Source: Branchiostoma floridae
Lineage: Eukaryota > Chordata > Leptocardii > Amphioxiformes > Branchiostomatidae
Length of the DNA: 64,000 bases
Direction: 5' to 3'
Assembly (NCBI RefSeq): GCF_000003815.2
Contig: NC_049991.1
Coordinates: 13,947,612-14,011,611 of the forward strand
This document shows, piece by piece, positions 47,005 through 61,000 of the stretch. The notes below the pieces were generated by a model that did not search any database, was not told the DNA's origin, and worked only from the letters and a program-made list of their open reading frames with translations. Position 1 is the stretch's first letter, and each line of letters opens with the position of its first letter. The translations under genes and the position numbers were made by a program.

Positions 47005-49064
47005 CTACGCCTCGCTTTCATAGGTAGGCACAGTGGCTTGGCCACGGTCAGGCAGGAGATACTTAGCCCGTCTCCCACGAGGTGAGCGTTTCGTATCCTT
47101 CTGGCGGGCGGGCGGGTTCCTTCCCTCCGCCTCCCCGAGTCGGTGTTCCCTCATCATGGCCACCGTGCCCAGGATGACCGCCGCCGTGACGTTGAAGATG
47201 AGGAACACCATGGTGCAGGAGAAGCTGAAGATGTACAGCGGTCCCAGAATGCCTTTGTTCAATGCCAACCAATCCACGTCGTTCTTCTTCCAGAACATCA
47301 GCAGCAGAGTCGCGCTGGTGTCGGGCAGGGACTTGTACCCCTTCAGATAAGGGCTGAACAGGAGGGCCCCTGGAGGGAATTAGTGGAGAGAAATGAACTG
47401 TATAAGGTTATAATTATACGAAGCCAATTTCCTAATTTCATACACCTAAGTTCTGTAAAAAAAATTCATATTCCTAATGCAACTAGACAAAACATCGATC
47501 ATAAAACATTTCTGCTCTTTTATCTCCACTACAAAAGAAAAGCGAGAAGTTAGATTTATCCAGCAATAGTCTCATTTTGTATCTGTGAACTGTATTTTTT
47601 CAACATGTCTAAGTGACCTGTACTTAGCCCGGTGTGGCAAAAATGTGCAATAAAGTTCTTCATTCAATAAAAGCTAGCATTCGTGATCTGTAACTAGTAG
47701 CCCACTGTGTTCTGCTGCTGCAGTGGTCTGAACACTCTGCAGCTGCAATCAGTCATTCTTCGACTCTCTCCACTTCATCCTGTTCATCGCGAGCTTCCTT
47801 AGCTCCCATAGTTTTCATTAGTTTTCTTTCTTTTCATGATCTGTAAATGCCTTTGAATTCGCGGTGATTTGATTTCGCGCTAAGGAGGACATGTACTGAT
47901 GTTGTGCGGTTGTTCAAATTTCGCGATAGCCCTATAGTCACAACGCCGATTGTTTTGGGTTCGCGGTGAAGCTGTTACCACACAACCACAACATAAAACC
48001 ACCGCTAACGAAAAATATGGAGTTGCAAAAAATGTCTATATTGAAAGAACATTGCCATTGGGCTCCCGTGGTTCATTTGGACCTTTTCCATAAAGCCAAG
48101 CTATGCATGTCATCCATGACTACCTGTAAATTGCACCCATCGTTGTGGCCCGATCGCCGCAGTATAATGACCACATAGACAAAGGTCGTGCGATCGTCGT
48201 ACGATTCTGATGCCATAGGATTTTCAAGCAGGCCGTGACAGAACCAACCACCCGCATGGATCCAAAACACCATTGACAGTTGAAATTTGCAAGACACGTA
48301 CATGGCTGTCCTCCCAAATACCCGAAGGTAGCGATCGTTTGACGATATCGCGATCGCACTACCTGTGTGACCACGCCCTGTATAAGGACTACATGACTTA
48401 CCTAACATGCTGTACCCAGCAATCAGCGTCAGGAACATGATCAGGTATCCCAGCATCTGGCCTGCCCAGCGGTGAGCTTGTTCTGTAAATAAGGGGCATC
48501 ACATCAGTAGAGCAACGACATCTCACTGAGTTCACCCAAAGCTAGACAACCGCTCCATAAAACGTAGCTGTCGATTTCTACTGTAAAAGATTGCATTCTC
48601 CAAGCAGAGGTTTAGGTCGGGGGCTAGCAGTGGTCGTGATTTTGCAATTTTTAAGGGCTGTCTCTCACTCTCTGTCCCTCTATCTCCCTGTCTCTGTCTG
48701 TCTGTCTGTCTGTCTGTCTGCCTGTCTGTCTGTCTCTCTCTGTCTCTGTCTCTCTCTCTTTCTCTCTCTCTGCGCATTAAAAAAAGACCACTACCAGACC
48801 CTCCCCCAGATAGCTTCCAGTGAGATCAATCTATAGAGATTTGTATATGTTAGAACACACAAACACACAGTCAATCTGTGCATAGTGTCTTCCTCACATA
48901 GTTCCCATCCTTACCAGTGAAGAGCTCGATGCGGGCGCTGATCTTGTCCAGATCTAGGAAGCGGCACAGCCTCAGCACGGTGAAGCACACCAGAGCACCC
49001 ACGGCGTTCACGAAGTGCTCGCTCACTTGTGCGGCCTGATCAAGGTCTATGAAGCTTCTATCCA
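47005..49064 (-). CDS. PKD1L exons 23-25: last membrane helices, pore-like loop and cytoplasmic tail
   Basis: FVNAVGALVCFTVLRLCRFL, then MLGYLIMFLTLIAGYSMLG, then a pore-helix-like loop (YKSLPDTSATLLLMFWKKND), then the last helix (FSFSCTMVFLIFNVTAAVIL). The tail of about 45 residues is basic (RQKDTKRSPRGRRAKYLLPD), with no coiled coil visible. Confidence 0.88.
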
Positions 49065-52000
49065 CTACGAAAAAAGAAAAGAACAGCTTTTTCAAAAAGC
49101 TGACTGCACAGGAATAGGCAGTACGTGACGTTGCGCTGTTAAAGCAGCGATGTCGCACTGCTGAAGTACGGGTGTAGAAAGATGTACTTGTCGGCCACGG
49201 TAGTGACTAACCGGAAATCCCGTCACTATGATAACAAATTGTATACTATGATTTCTATCAGTCCAACTAAGTCCCTTGTCAGCATATACTGTAGTATAAA
49301 ACATACTATTTGAAGCAGGTCACACCTCCTTCCTTCACGGAACATATACTGACTTGCAAATTGTCTACCTTTCTGTAAAGATTTGACACTGGATACACCA
49401 TACCTTCGTTCCGCTGCTGGTGGATTCTGCGCTGCGTCTGTGCCTTGATGACGACTTTGGCCACGTCCGCAGCGATGACCACAAGTGAGGCAAACAGGGA
49501 AGCCAGCTCCAGCATGTTGTCCTGGTTACTGAAGAACAACTTTCCCTCCTTCTTTCCCGTCTTGAAAAGGTTGAAGGCCAGGTAAGCCACGCAGCCGATG
49601 AAGCCTGCCTTTGCGAGAAACACCACAGCCGCATAAGCCCCCTTACCGTTGATGGTCTTGAAGGAATTAGCTGAAAAGGTTGTAGTGGCGTCGCCCGTCG
49701 GTAAGAACTTGTACACGAGCCTCAGCGAGTGAAACAGCGACGCGTCCGCGTTATACATGGAGAAGTCGACTTGCACAGTGGAAGTCAGCCTGTCCAGCCA
49801 ATCACTCTTAATCATCGCTGTTAAGACTGATCTCATCTGGGCCGGGTCTTCTCCGAGATCGACGGCGTATCCGCCGCGCCCGTACGAGGTGGCCGCCAGG
49901 TGCAGGGCGGATGTGGTGACGTTTTTGAAGAAGTTGCCCTCGTGTCGGAAGCTGCCGTGCCACGGTAACAGGCACCTCTTTGTCAGGTGGATGAGCGAGG
50001 GCTTCGTCACAGCGCAGTGTTCTTTAAAGAAACAAATCATGTTACAATATTGCAAAATGCACCAAAGCATCACAAGTAATATTTAGAGAAAATTATCGAA
50101 ATCAACTTTGACTCCCGATCCAGTAAGGCCTACGTTACATTTCCTACCCGGGACCCGGTATGTCTGAATGTGCACAAGGAATGATATTGAATCATTTTGG
50201 CCCGTTTGGTCTTTTGTTTTGCACTTTTCGTTCCCCAAAACTGCCCGGCGGGGCCCCTTTGTGGAAATGTGACGTTATCCCGTAAGACTTAAATCCCGTT
50301 CACCTGTTTCGGCCCTCCATTGTTGAATCCTCACGGGGCCGAGGCGGTAAGCCCGGACATCACTGATGAAAACCCGCTCCTCCCAGCTGATAGTCTCGCC
50401 GTTGTACTCCTCCGCTGGGTACAATCTGTCTGTGAACGCTGTCTTCATCCAGAGAAGGATGTCTTCACGTTTTTGAATCTTAACATCAAGACAAAAATTT
50501 AACATGTCAAGAAAGCAGTTTCATGATCAATGATGGTGTGATTATAAAAAAATACGTGTAAATCTTTTTTTTTCTATTTTCTTTTCTCCAGACGAGGACA
50601 ATGTGGCACTGCACTCAAGTTAGTAACTTATATTAACAGACAGAAGGTAAAGGTAGTCTTGTTTCTTTTTCCTCCCCGACCGAAGTCAGGTACCAATTTT
50701 TACACCTGGGTGAAGTTATGAAGGTCGTGTTAATTTAAAGTGCCTTTCCAAGAAGTGCTTTTCCCGTCGGGGGCACGGCGAGTACCGAACTCGGGACCTT
50801 TAGATTCCGAGCCGAACGCTCTACCAGATACGCCACACACGCCACGTGTAGAGGTAATATCAAGGTTTACGCTTACCTTGTCAAATCCATCAACAAGATG
50901 GCGCTTCATGTCGTCATGTGCGTGATAGGACAAGGGATCCCAGGTTTCGTTCACAACCAGCAGGGCGCAGACGACGTAGAAGATATACACCACGAACTGC
51001 TTCCCAAATCGCATCAGTTTATCCTTCTTGCGTCTCTGTTTGCGTTGTTTAGCGACGTCCGCAGGGGCGGCGTCCTTTGGCGCTTCACTTTCCTTGGTGA
51101 CAGCGACAGTTTCTGTGTAAGAAATACAATAAACTGATGAGTTCATGCCAATTTTCAACGTGTCGTTATAGGTACTTGCTGATACTTTTATAGACAAGAT
51201 GAATTTTTCATCACTTTTATTAAATGAATTCAAAGTGAATTCGTAAAATGAGCTTTGATTTAAGTCCATTGCTCATGTAAGCGCGTATAAACATAAGGAC
51301 ACGGCAGGCATTGCTTTAAGGTGGGTTTACGCGACGTGCGTGTATATTCAAGTCCGTATGAGGTCCGTATGTAAGCCTGAGCCTCTTTCCAAGGATAGGC
51401 TCCACATATCCTTGGAAAACAAGAGAAATTGGTCAAATATAGACAGATAGCATGCCATCGGAGTAACCATGTCACAAATCATACTCCTCGGACAGCTAAC
51501 TCCTCTGGCATGTTATGTGTGTATATTTGTCCAATTTCTGCTAGTTTTCGACCGAAGCTGTGGAGACGGTAGACACTGAGACTTCCGTACGGACCTCAGA
51601 CGGACTTGAATATATACGCACGTGTGAAATCGGCTTTAATGAGTTTGTACAAGCTTAGGCTAAGGTCACATTTCCACAAAGGGGCCCAGTCGGGCAGCTT
51701 TCCGGAACGATAAATATGATACAAAAGACAACAAAAACACATTACGAACCAAAAACGATTCAACGGCATGCCTTGTGCATATTCATTGGCATAAAATCTA
51801 ATTTGTCGTTTCCGCAAACAGCCCGGCCGGGCCCCGGGTAGGAAATGTGACGTAGGCCTTACCAGGAGCGTCGGCGCTGTCCTCGGCCTCGGGCGACCCG
51901 CCTGTCGTGAAGATCAGCTCGTCCATCATCATGTCGCCCGGCCCCTGGCTGGCCCGGCGGCGGCACAGGATGGTCATCATCAGCACGATGAAAACGGCCT

Positions 52001-55000
52001 GCAAAACAGTCATTCCATGATTCTATTCAAGCTCTGACCACCGAAAGAGCCACACACAAGGTGAAACTAGTCTTGAATAAAGTAGTTCTGAAGTGTGTAC
52101 GGTTGGCTTAAGGTTGTCCACTACTATTAGCCTAGTGATTTCATCCAGTGATATTTTATAACAAATAGGTCGTTATAACCATTGACATAATCAAAGCAAT
52201 CAACGGTGCTGTACGGTTGAGTGGTGCTGTAACTGTTTAATGGATTGAAAATCTGAAGTAAAACCCAACTGACAAGCCTTAACTGAGTAAGCCTAGATAC
52301 CTGAAGTAACGTGCCTGGAGCCCGGACTTATTACATGCCCTGCTGGCATATACGCCACTTTTGAATCCGGGATCAAATTACAGAGGAAACACATCAAGGC
52401 AAACAGACAACGTTAACATTTTCGCTTTGTCATGAAGATAAAGACTATAGCCGATTGTGTGACATTGCCCGTACAGGGATAGCCTGGTGCCCAGCCGTGT
52501 TCTAGCTCCCGAGTCTCTTCTGTCCTCTCCGCAATGACGAAGAGACTCGGGAGCTATAACACGGCTGGATACCAGGCTAGAACAGGGAAGGATTCGCGAC
52601 ACGGTGAAAACGTACTTTTCCGGGATGAATGATGAACATGGAGTGGCTGAAGGAGAGCCCGAAGGTGGTGAGCCACTGGATGGACTTGTCCCTGCCCCAC
52701 TCCAGACTGTAGAGGATCAGGAAGAACGCGGACGCCAGGCTGGAGAGAAACAGCGCCACCCAGGCGATGTAGATGAACCAGTGCGGCATCATGGACGACC
52801 TCCACTTCTTCCGCACCTGGTACTTCGCGGACTTGGGATTTTCCTCCACCGGGTCGACGCCCTCCTATCGGTGTAGAAGAAACAAAAAAAGCTCTATTGT
52901 GAGGTGTTGGGATACGATGCAAAATGCAAAAGTATGGTGTTAAGACATCAAAACATGATTTTCATGCAAAATAAGCCCAGCTATCTGTCCAACCTTTGGT
53001 CACCCAGCGTTAGTAGCCGGTACGTGTGTAACACTCACCTTATCCTTGGGGCGGCAGCGGCGGAAGATCTGCACGATAGCGAAGTTGACAGGGAAGATTT
53101 GCAGAGTGGTGACCACGCTGATCCACAGCTGCTGAGTGGTTATCTGCAACAAATCACGACTTTTTAAAAACTTCAAAATCTTCAAAAGCAGCACACCAGC
53201 TTCGCAGGACCGTGGCGCGGCAGCAGCCGCTTATATCACTGAACCTGTCATACCTAACATCACTGAACGATACGTCACTGAACACCCTGTCACACCTAAC
53301 ATTTGCACATCTAAGTCTAAGGGCTGTCTAAACCGGATGAATTGTGCCAAATATCAAAGCTTCGTGGAAAACTTGGAGGGAAATACATTTGGTAGTCAAA
53401 CTGCTGTGATCGATGGATTCTCCTGTCCATGACGACAGATGAATCTTAGTCCTATAGTACAATAGCACGCCGTTTCACAATATTAAAGTGGCCCCAAGCA
53501 AGCTCTTAGTCTTAGTCTGCAATAATAGACGGAGAATGATAGGTTAAACTCAGGTTTCTTACGTCCAGTGGTCCAATAGTGAAGAGACTCTGAGACGAGG
53601 CCTGGTTCGCCGTCCGGAACCACATGGCACTGGCGATCATCTTACAGTACAGGAGGCACAGGCAGCACGACAGACGCTGGGGACAGGAACAAAGATTATC
53701 ACTTTAACCCAAAGAGAATTTATTTCCAACTACCGACGTGATTGACTACAAGAATCTAGGTATCCAAGACACATCGGTCAAGCTTTAGAATTTTCCCATG
53801 TGGCCTCCGTCGGTCAATATTAACCAATATCAAATCCCTTATTCACATCGACACTGCAACATCGGCTATAGCGTAACAGTCCTTTTCCAGAATGACAGTC
53901 ACATCTGTAAGCTGACTCGGTCAACAGAGAGAGAAATCAACATGGTTGTCATAAAGTCTCATCTTTTCTATGAGTATGAAGTCATCAACTCACAATTATC
54001 AGTCTAAAAGACACTAGCCCCAGTCAGATGCAGAAGGGATAAACCTAGCCTGTGTTTACACAATCTCTCGCTGGCTGGGGTTAATGACCTAGGCGGCAAC
54101 TGTAAGGCCGGCCAGTAGGAGCGCGATTTTAGTCAAGCTAGGATAAACCGACCTGCACGCGTGTAAAATAGCTCCTCGGGCGGCGGGTGCCGACAGACAG
54201 CCAGAGGTGACCGTCCGTGAACTTGGTCCTGATGGCCGTCTTGAAGGTCCGGCCGAAAGAGAGGTCCATATCGCTCTCCGCGTGTATGGTCCGGCTGAAC
54301 TTTCCGGCGGAGTACTCCTCATCCAGCCAGTCATCACACATAAAGGTGGTCCTGGAGAGGGTAAAGAATCAGTAAGGCTTAGGTCCAAATTGATCCGGTG
54401 CTCGTCAGGGATGTGGCCCAGGCCGGGCTCCGAACCCACACATTTGTCCCGGTGGAATGCCGGATACAGGGGGTACCAGTACCTCTCGGTGTTCCCTACG
54501 GGTTACGGTTTTATCTTAAGTCCGACTTAAATTCAACCTGGTGCCCGGCCGGGCCCTAATATACCCCGGGATTTGCAAGGTGTCCCAAGAGGCCACTTAG
54601 GGGTCAGACCCGAAAGTGCAAAAAACTGCCCGGCAGGACCCCTTTTTCAAATTAGGACCTAAGCCTAAATTAAAGGACGTTAGCAGTTGCCCTACATTAT
54701 TTCGTGTTTCAGTTAATACGTCGCAACACCCGCAAGGATTGAAACAGAAAATCTTCAGCTACTACAAGAACTATGTATGCATATATAGAGATCCAGTGAA
54801 ATGTTTTTGTTAGCGTACTACCTTCTAACACTTAATCACGATGTAGATCCTGGAAGTTTTGCTCTATTCTGTAAAACTGTAACCGTAGGTTGTTGTCTCT
54901 GGCTTCTAAAGGATAGGCGCTCCGGAGGGTGATCTACAATAAACAGGAATCATTCTGTATATCTGGATTGATGTGAATAATGATCATGTCAATCAAAAAT

Positions 55001-58000
55001 ATTGCTTGCCTCTTGTTGGTGTCCAGGTTGGTGATGACCACTTTAAGGAGATACCAAGACGCGTACTGGCCCTCCCCTGAGTTGTCGTGAGACATCTTCA
55101 GGCTGACCAGCTCTCCGAGAGGCTGCGGCGTCTTCAAGAGGAAGTTATCCGTACCTCCCATCTCGAACGTCTGAGACAAACAAAAGATTGTGAGTCCACA
55201 AAATACAATTTCAAGATGTTTCTTGGAAAAGTTGACTTGCCGTTGCGCTCGCACGTGCAAAGAAAGGTGTCGACATGTCATTAAATATGGCGACACTGCA
55301 GTGCTGCCTTCGTCGGGATGTTCCAGATTAGTTTAACATTAATTTCCTTAAACATGCCTTCGTTCTAACCCCATATCCAATATGTGTGCCAAAAATCTAC
55401 TTCACAGGGAGGGGGTTAAATGTCTCGTGACTCTGACGTAATTTTTGTCCGCCATGTTGGTCGGTTAATCTTAAAAGTTTTAGGTAGTATGTGTAACTGT
55501 TATAGATATGTAATTAATACCCCCTTTCCACTAAGACGGCGCTCTCGCCCATCTCTCTTTTGTTTTCTTTTACGTCACACTTTTATATTTTGCATAATAT
55601 ACCCAGTTTGAAATCGGAGGTTACACACGTTCATGTGAGAGCGCAGCGCGAAAGCCGTCTAGTGGAAAGAGGGCCTAGCCCTAGACCAAAAAGCAGGGTG
55701 GCTGTGACGTCACTTACCCTATCATTCTGCGGCACCTCCCTGACGCCCGTATCGCGCTGGTCACCACATAGAGTAAAGGTGACCTTTGACTTGGTGCCAG
55801 CCTCCCAGTCATGCCCCGTGTGGATGGTCATCAGGTACTTACTGGCCTGCGCGTCACTTTCAGTGCTGCCGGGGATCTCTTTTACTGCCCACTGAAGAAA
55901 AAACACAAGTTCATAAGAAAACTGTTCTGTGGCTATTTTGGGGCAAATGTTTAATTTGAACTTACGAGTGTTATCTTCAAAAGGCTGTCCTGTGTGTTCA
56001 TGACTCACGCAAAATGACACTTATTCAAGCAACTGGATAAATGTTGCAAACGGCCAAACATTTCAAGTAGTGTAAACTACCTTTAGTCAGAGAGAGAGGA
56101 AAAGTAGTAGTAGCTCGTATTTGTTATCTAGTGTGCCTTATTAACTTCATATCCCATCGATGTGTATTTTTACCTAGTTGATAACCACTAGAAAGGGTAT
56201 TGGCCTACTCTACCCATGTGCCATTTTCAGATCATTCGGTCCAGGAATGACAGAGATGAATCGCTTTGAAGATTTGACAGAAGAAAGAAGAAAAAAGAAG
56301 AGAGCAGAAACATTACGAATACAACATATTTCATCCATACATGTAGTATGGCCACTTTCAACTTACATGTAGTATGGCTGAAATATAATTATTAAGTAAC
56401 AATGACAGCATGACTAATCAAAATGAGCCAAACCCACCTTGCTAAGATCCCGGTTGTCCCACCTCCGGACCAAAAGCAGTAGGATGATGTACAGCCCCAG
56501 GGTGGTGAACACAGTGGTGAACACCGCAAAGTTGTCCTTCAGCTCCGAGAACTTGGCGAACACCTTGCTGAACTTGATGCTGTTCGGCGTGGTGACTATC
56601 TCAGCTCCGAACGGGGTCATGTGGTTACAAAGGCACACCGTCTGCTTGGCGGTGGAGTCTGGACTCACCTAGCGGAGGCAAGAAGCAGAGACAACAATAT
56701 CAACAACGTGCAACAACGTACAATGCTAAACTTTCTTCCAACACGGATCAACATCGGGGGCACGGCGGGTATCGAACTCGGGACCTCTAGGTTCCTAACG
56801 CAACACTCTGCCAGATACGCCACACATGACGCCATGAAGCATTTTTTTACAAATTACACGTCATGTACTACCGACCTTGCACCCATCGCCTGCCCAGAGC
56901 CCCTTCTGCTCGTCCCAGAACCGGCAGCGGAGGCGGAAGGTCTCAATTCTGTACTGGCACGGGGTTTGGGCGCAACCTGGAACGGGAATCAAAGATCAGA
57001 ACACTAAAAAATGTACACTATATCAATCAATCAAAACAACAGCTGCCGTACCAAAGTAGCTTATCATCTTTTGGACGCCGCCTCTAGATAATTATACAAA
57101 TACACTAAAGCAGTGGTCGCGCTACTGATTTGAACTACTCAAGATGAAACATGAGAGAAATAAATTCAAAAATTTAGATGATTTGGTTCAAAATGTACCT
57201 TCCAGCCGAAGACCAATCTTGTACTGCCCCTCTCCTTGACTGCCGCCCGGCTGCACTACAGTAGAGGTAGTGTACACTGTGTCGTCATCTTCGTGTGCAG
57301 TACTGCGCACTGGGTCGAAGTCATCATCCGTGAACACTTTCCTGTAATAAAAAGGGAACAATAGATGCAATTATGTTTACGATAGTCTGATGTGTCGTTT
57401 AGGCATACCTGTTGGAAGATTCAACAAATAAGTCTTTCCGGATATGAAGCTTGTACATTTTAGTAGAAACTTGTTACGTCATGAGGCAAACAAACAAATA
57501 TACAGACAGACAAACAAGCATTAACTGTAACGTAGTATATTAATGTATAGCATTGGTCTCTAATATAATCTTTTTTATATATTGCATATTCTACTTTATA
57601 CTTTTGTATAAATAACAGTACATGGATTATTTGATATGTCTTGATTGAAACCCAAAACGTTTCCTTTTTGCAGGATCTAGCGATTCAACTTTACAAAACA
57701 TAGCCGATGACATACCTGAAATCATGATCAATCTCTGTGGGAAACGTTTCCATGCTTCCGTACATTGTCACGTTTAGGGATGGGGCCTTTAGTGTCATGG
57801 TTACCAGGTACGACTCGTTTCCGGAGATGTCGAAAGACCGGAACGCCATGGGACTGTGGACTCCTGGTGAGTACGGGGTGAGGAGAGAGACATCAGGAGG
57901 AGGAGGGAGGTTGTTCTGTACGGTGATGCGGATGTCCTCCGGGAGATTCTATGAATTAAAGGAAGAGGATTTGGTTTGGTTTGGTTTGGTTTGGTTTGGT

Positions 58001-61000
58001 TTGGTTTGGTTTGGTTTGGTTATACAGATCTCCATTTGTGACTGATATGTCACTATTCTTCCTGGAGTCCGGGTGATTTGTAAGAAAACAGCTCCTCATA
58101 GAAAGTTTTCAATATGAACCTACAACACATCACGACATCAGGGATGTTCTTGTATGAGCTCTTGATTCCGATTATTTGGGTGCTGGGAGACCCCGGTTCA
58201 AATCCCAGGAAGAGCAACTCAGTTGGGGTTGCACCCGTCTTTCAGAAGGGAGGTAAAATGAGGTCCCGCGTTCGTGGATGTCCCTGCAGTACGTTAAATG
58301 GTGTGGGCTAGCAACCCCTTTCGGTAAAAAAATATACCCTGCTTCTGAAGCAGCAAGGGAATTTGTTGATCTATGTGCCACTAGACACTGCAAGTGAATA
58401 ACTGTTAAAACGCATCTTGCTCAATCTAAACATCCCTGCCTAGCCCGGGCGGAGGAATGGTTTCTTTCATGTCTCTGTGACAACCGTAGTGTACAAAACC
58501 TTTGTATCCGCTCGTGTATGTTTCTTGACTTTATCTTCCTACAGCAACCGCTTCTGGTAAGAGATGGAATTGATATAATTTGTTTGTAGACATGGAGCGT
58601 TGGTTACCTTAACAGGAATGGATTCTCCTGCCGAGTCGTACAGGTCGACGTTCACGACCGACGAGCCGATGGTGCTTCCCGGGGTACCCCACACGAAAGG
58701 GTTCTCCTCGAAACTCATGACCTGTGAAGACCGGAGATATTAGAGGCAGGCAAAATTAAAAAAATGACGATAACGAAAGATATATCTGCAGACACCAACT
58801 CCAGACAAAATTGAGAAAAAAAACACCGCTGTATGAAATGAAAGATCAACTAAAATAAGGGACTGCTTTGCGTACCTTCAACCTGGCGATGTCAGGAACA
58901 TGGGCGCCGAACAAGGCAGCTGCTGACGGTAGCACCACCCCGCCCCTGTTCACACGCACGCCGGTCCCACCTATGTCTGCGCCCGATGACTTCCCCACCA
59001 CGACCCGCAGACCCTTGGTGCCCAACTCCAGGTACCCCATCTCCGCTTTGCTCCGCAGAAGCGAATGAGAAAGCGAGTCAACTTCCTTCAGAACAGTTTC
59101 AAGTGTGATGTCCCTTTCCTAAAGAAAAAATAATAATTCAGTGGCAAATGTTACACATATACTCTGTAAATACAATCGCGAAAGATGAGTAGGTACTCAT
59201 TAAATTAAAGTTGCATTATGTATTTTGTCATTTCTGCATTTGTAACGCCGAACGTTTGGCATACCCCTTGCGCGTGGCATACCCCTCGGATTGTGGACCA
59301 TTACGGCTTGACCGTGTTCTGATCACGCGTGTACGAATGAACCTGTCAGTCAAGACATCTCCAACGCTGCTTCCTGATCCTGACTTAACTGTCACGGGAC
59401 AAACTTACAATGTCTCGGGTTCCTTCTTCTGTCGGTCTTGTCTGAACACCAGTCTCGTGCCAGGTCTGGCCTCCCTGTGTCCGGTTCGTTCTGTCCACTT
59501 TATGCTCGATCCAGTTATCAGGACTCCCTCTTAGTGACCACTCTTTCATCAACGCAGCGGCAGCGTCGACAACAGCTGCGTGGAGCAATGATATTTTGTG
59601 AAACTAATTTGACATAATTTTTGTCGATATTTCAATGCACATTTAAGTCAATCTTTTTTAAACTTCAACAAGGAAACTTCCTACCTGAGGAAGTGAATGC
59701 AAGCTGCTCCGAAGCCATCCCTCCGTCCAGCCTGTCCCTCACCAAGCCAACTAGGCGCCCTACAACAGCTGCTGCGAAGTCCTACGATTTGCAAGACATG
59801 GTGGCACATTTTACTTGAGCGCAATCAACTTATTTCAAAGCAACCAAATGTATGTTACTAGAAATTGTAGGTCCGAAACCTTCATATCTAGGACAAAGGT
59901 TATCACAGAGAATGTTGGCTGTGTGCATTTGCATTATATATCATCATAGGGTTAATTCTTGTGATGCAAGGGAAACTGTTATCTTTTACGTTATTTTGTG
60001 ATTGAGTTTTTCTACCTGATCCTTTGGATTCATCTCCACGAGACGTTCAGTCATCTTCGCCACTGCAGCGATGTCGTCTACAGTCCATGGGTACTGCAAA
60101 CCTCCAACTCCGCGCACTGAGATGCCATACACCGATGGTTCCGCCGGTATCTCTGTTATAATTTTACATTGAATAAAATGACTTTACTGTACATTTTTGC
60201 CCAACCGAGCTAAGTACAGGCCACAGCAAAGACAAAATATACATATGTTGGTAAAAGAATCGAAGTCTAGCATATAAGTTTGGCTTCTTCTCGCTTCTTG
60301 GTAATGGTGGAAATGTAGGATTGTTTAGGGTTTAGTTTGTCGAAACGCATGGGATATATGAATTTTTCAGTGTTACACATATGTCTTAGGCGAGGGTCCT
60401 ACTTTCCCCATAACTAAATAGGGTATTTCTATCATTAACATACATATTACACTCTTCAATGACAGATTCATTGTTTCACAAAATGCTGTTCGAATTTTGA
60501 TTGCACGAATGAGAACCTAATTACCTTTATTTACATTTCTTGTGCTTGATAGTTTAGGCTTATCAAACGCCACACCGCAAATATAGATGCATAGACGTAG
60601 AAGACCCTACGAAATTTCTGTACTTTTGTTGTGTCAAGAACTCACACAAACATATTCAATATCCGTGTGTGACAGAAAGTATTACACGGGCGATTGAGCA
60701 ACAATAGGATTTCATCTTCATAAGTGCTTTGAAATAAGATCCTCATAGCGACGACACAAAGGCACAGTCTTAAATACATGTCCTTCGACCGCACCCAGCC
60801 TGATTTATTATGTACGTGCACACGGCCCTGCTGTTTTATGTCGTCTCTAAGATAATGTTATCTCAGGACACTTATGATGCCGTTTTACTGAATAAACAAG
60901 AGAGTAATGTCCCTTTTAACAAAGCCCGTGAACTTCACTTTAAAACAGCATTTGCCAGTTTCCGATTCTTGTAGAGAATCTTTTTAAGATAAAGTACATA

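Noticed and set aside
50768-50842. Functional tRNA gene
   Set aside because: It has box A- and B-like segments, but no convincing cloverleaf or acceptor stem, and a sister copy nearby. A tRNA-derived repeat is more likely.
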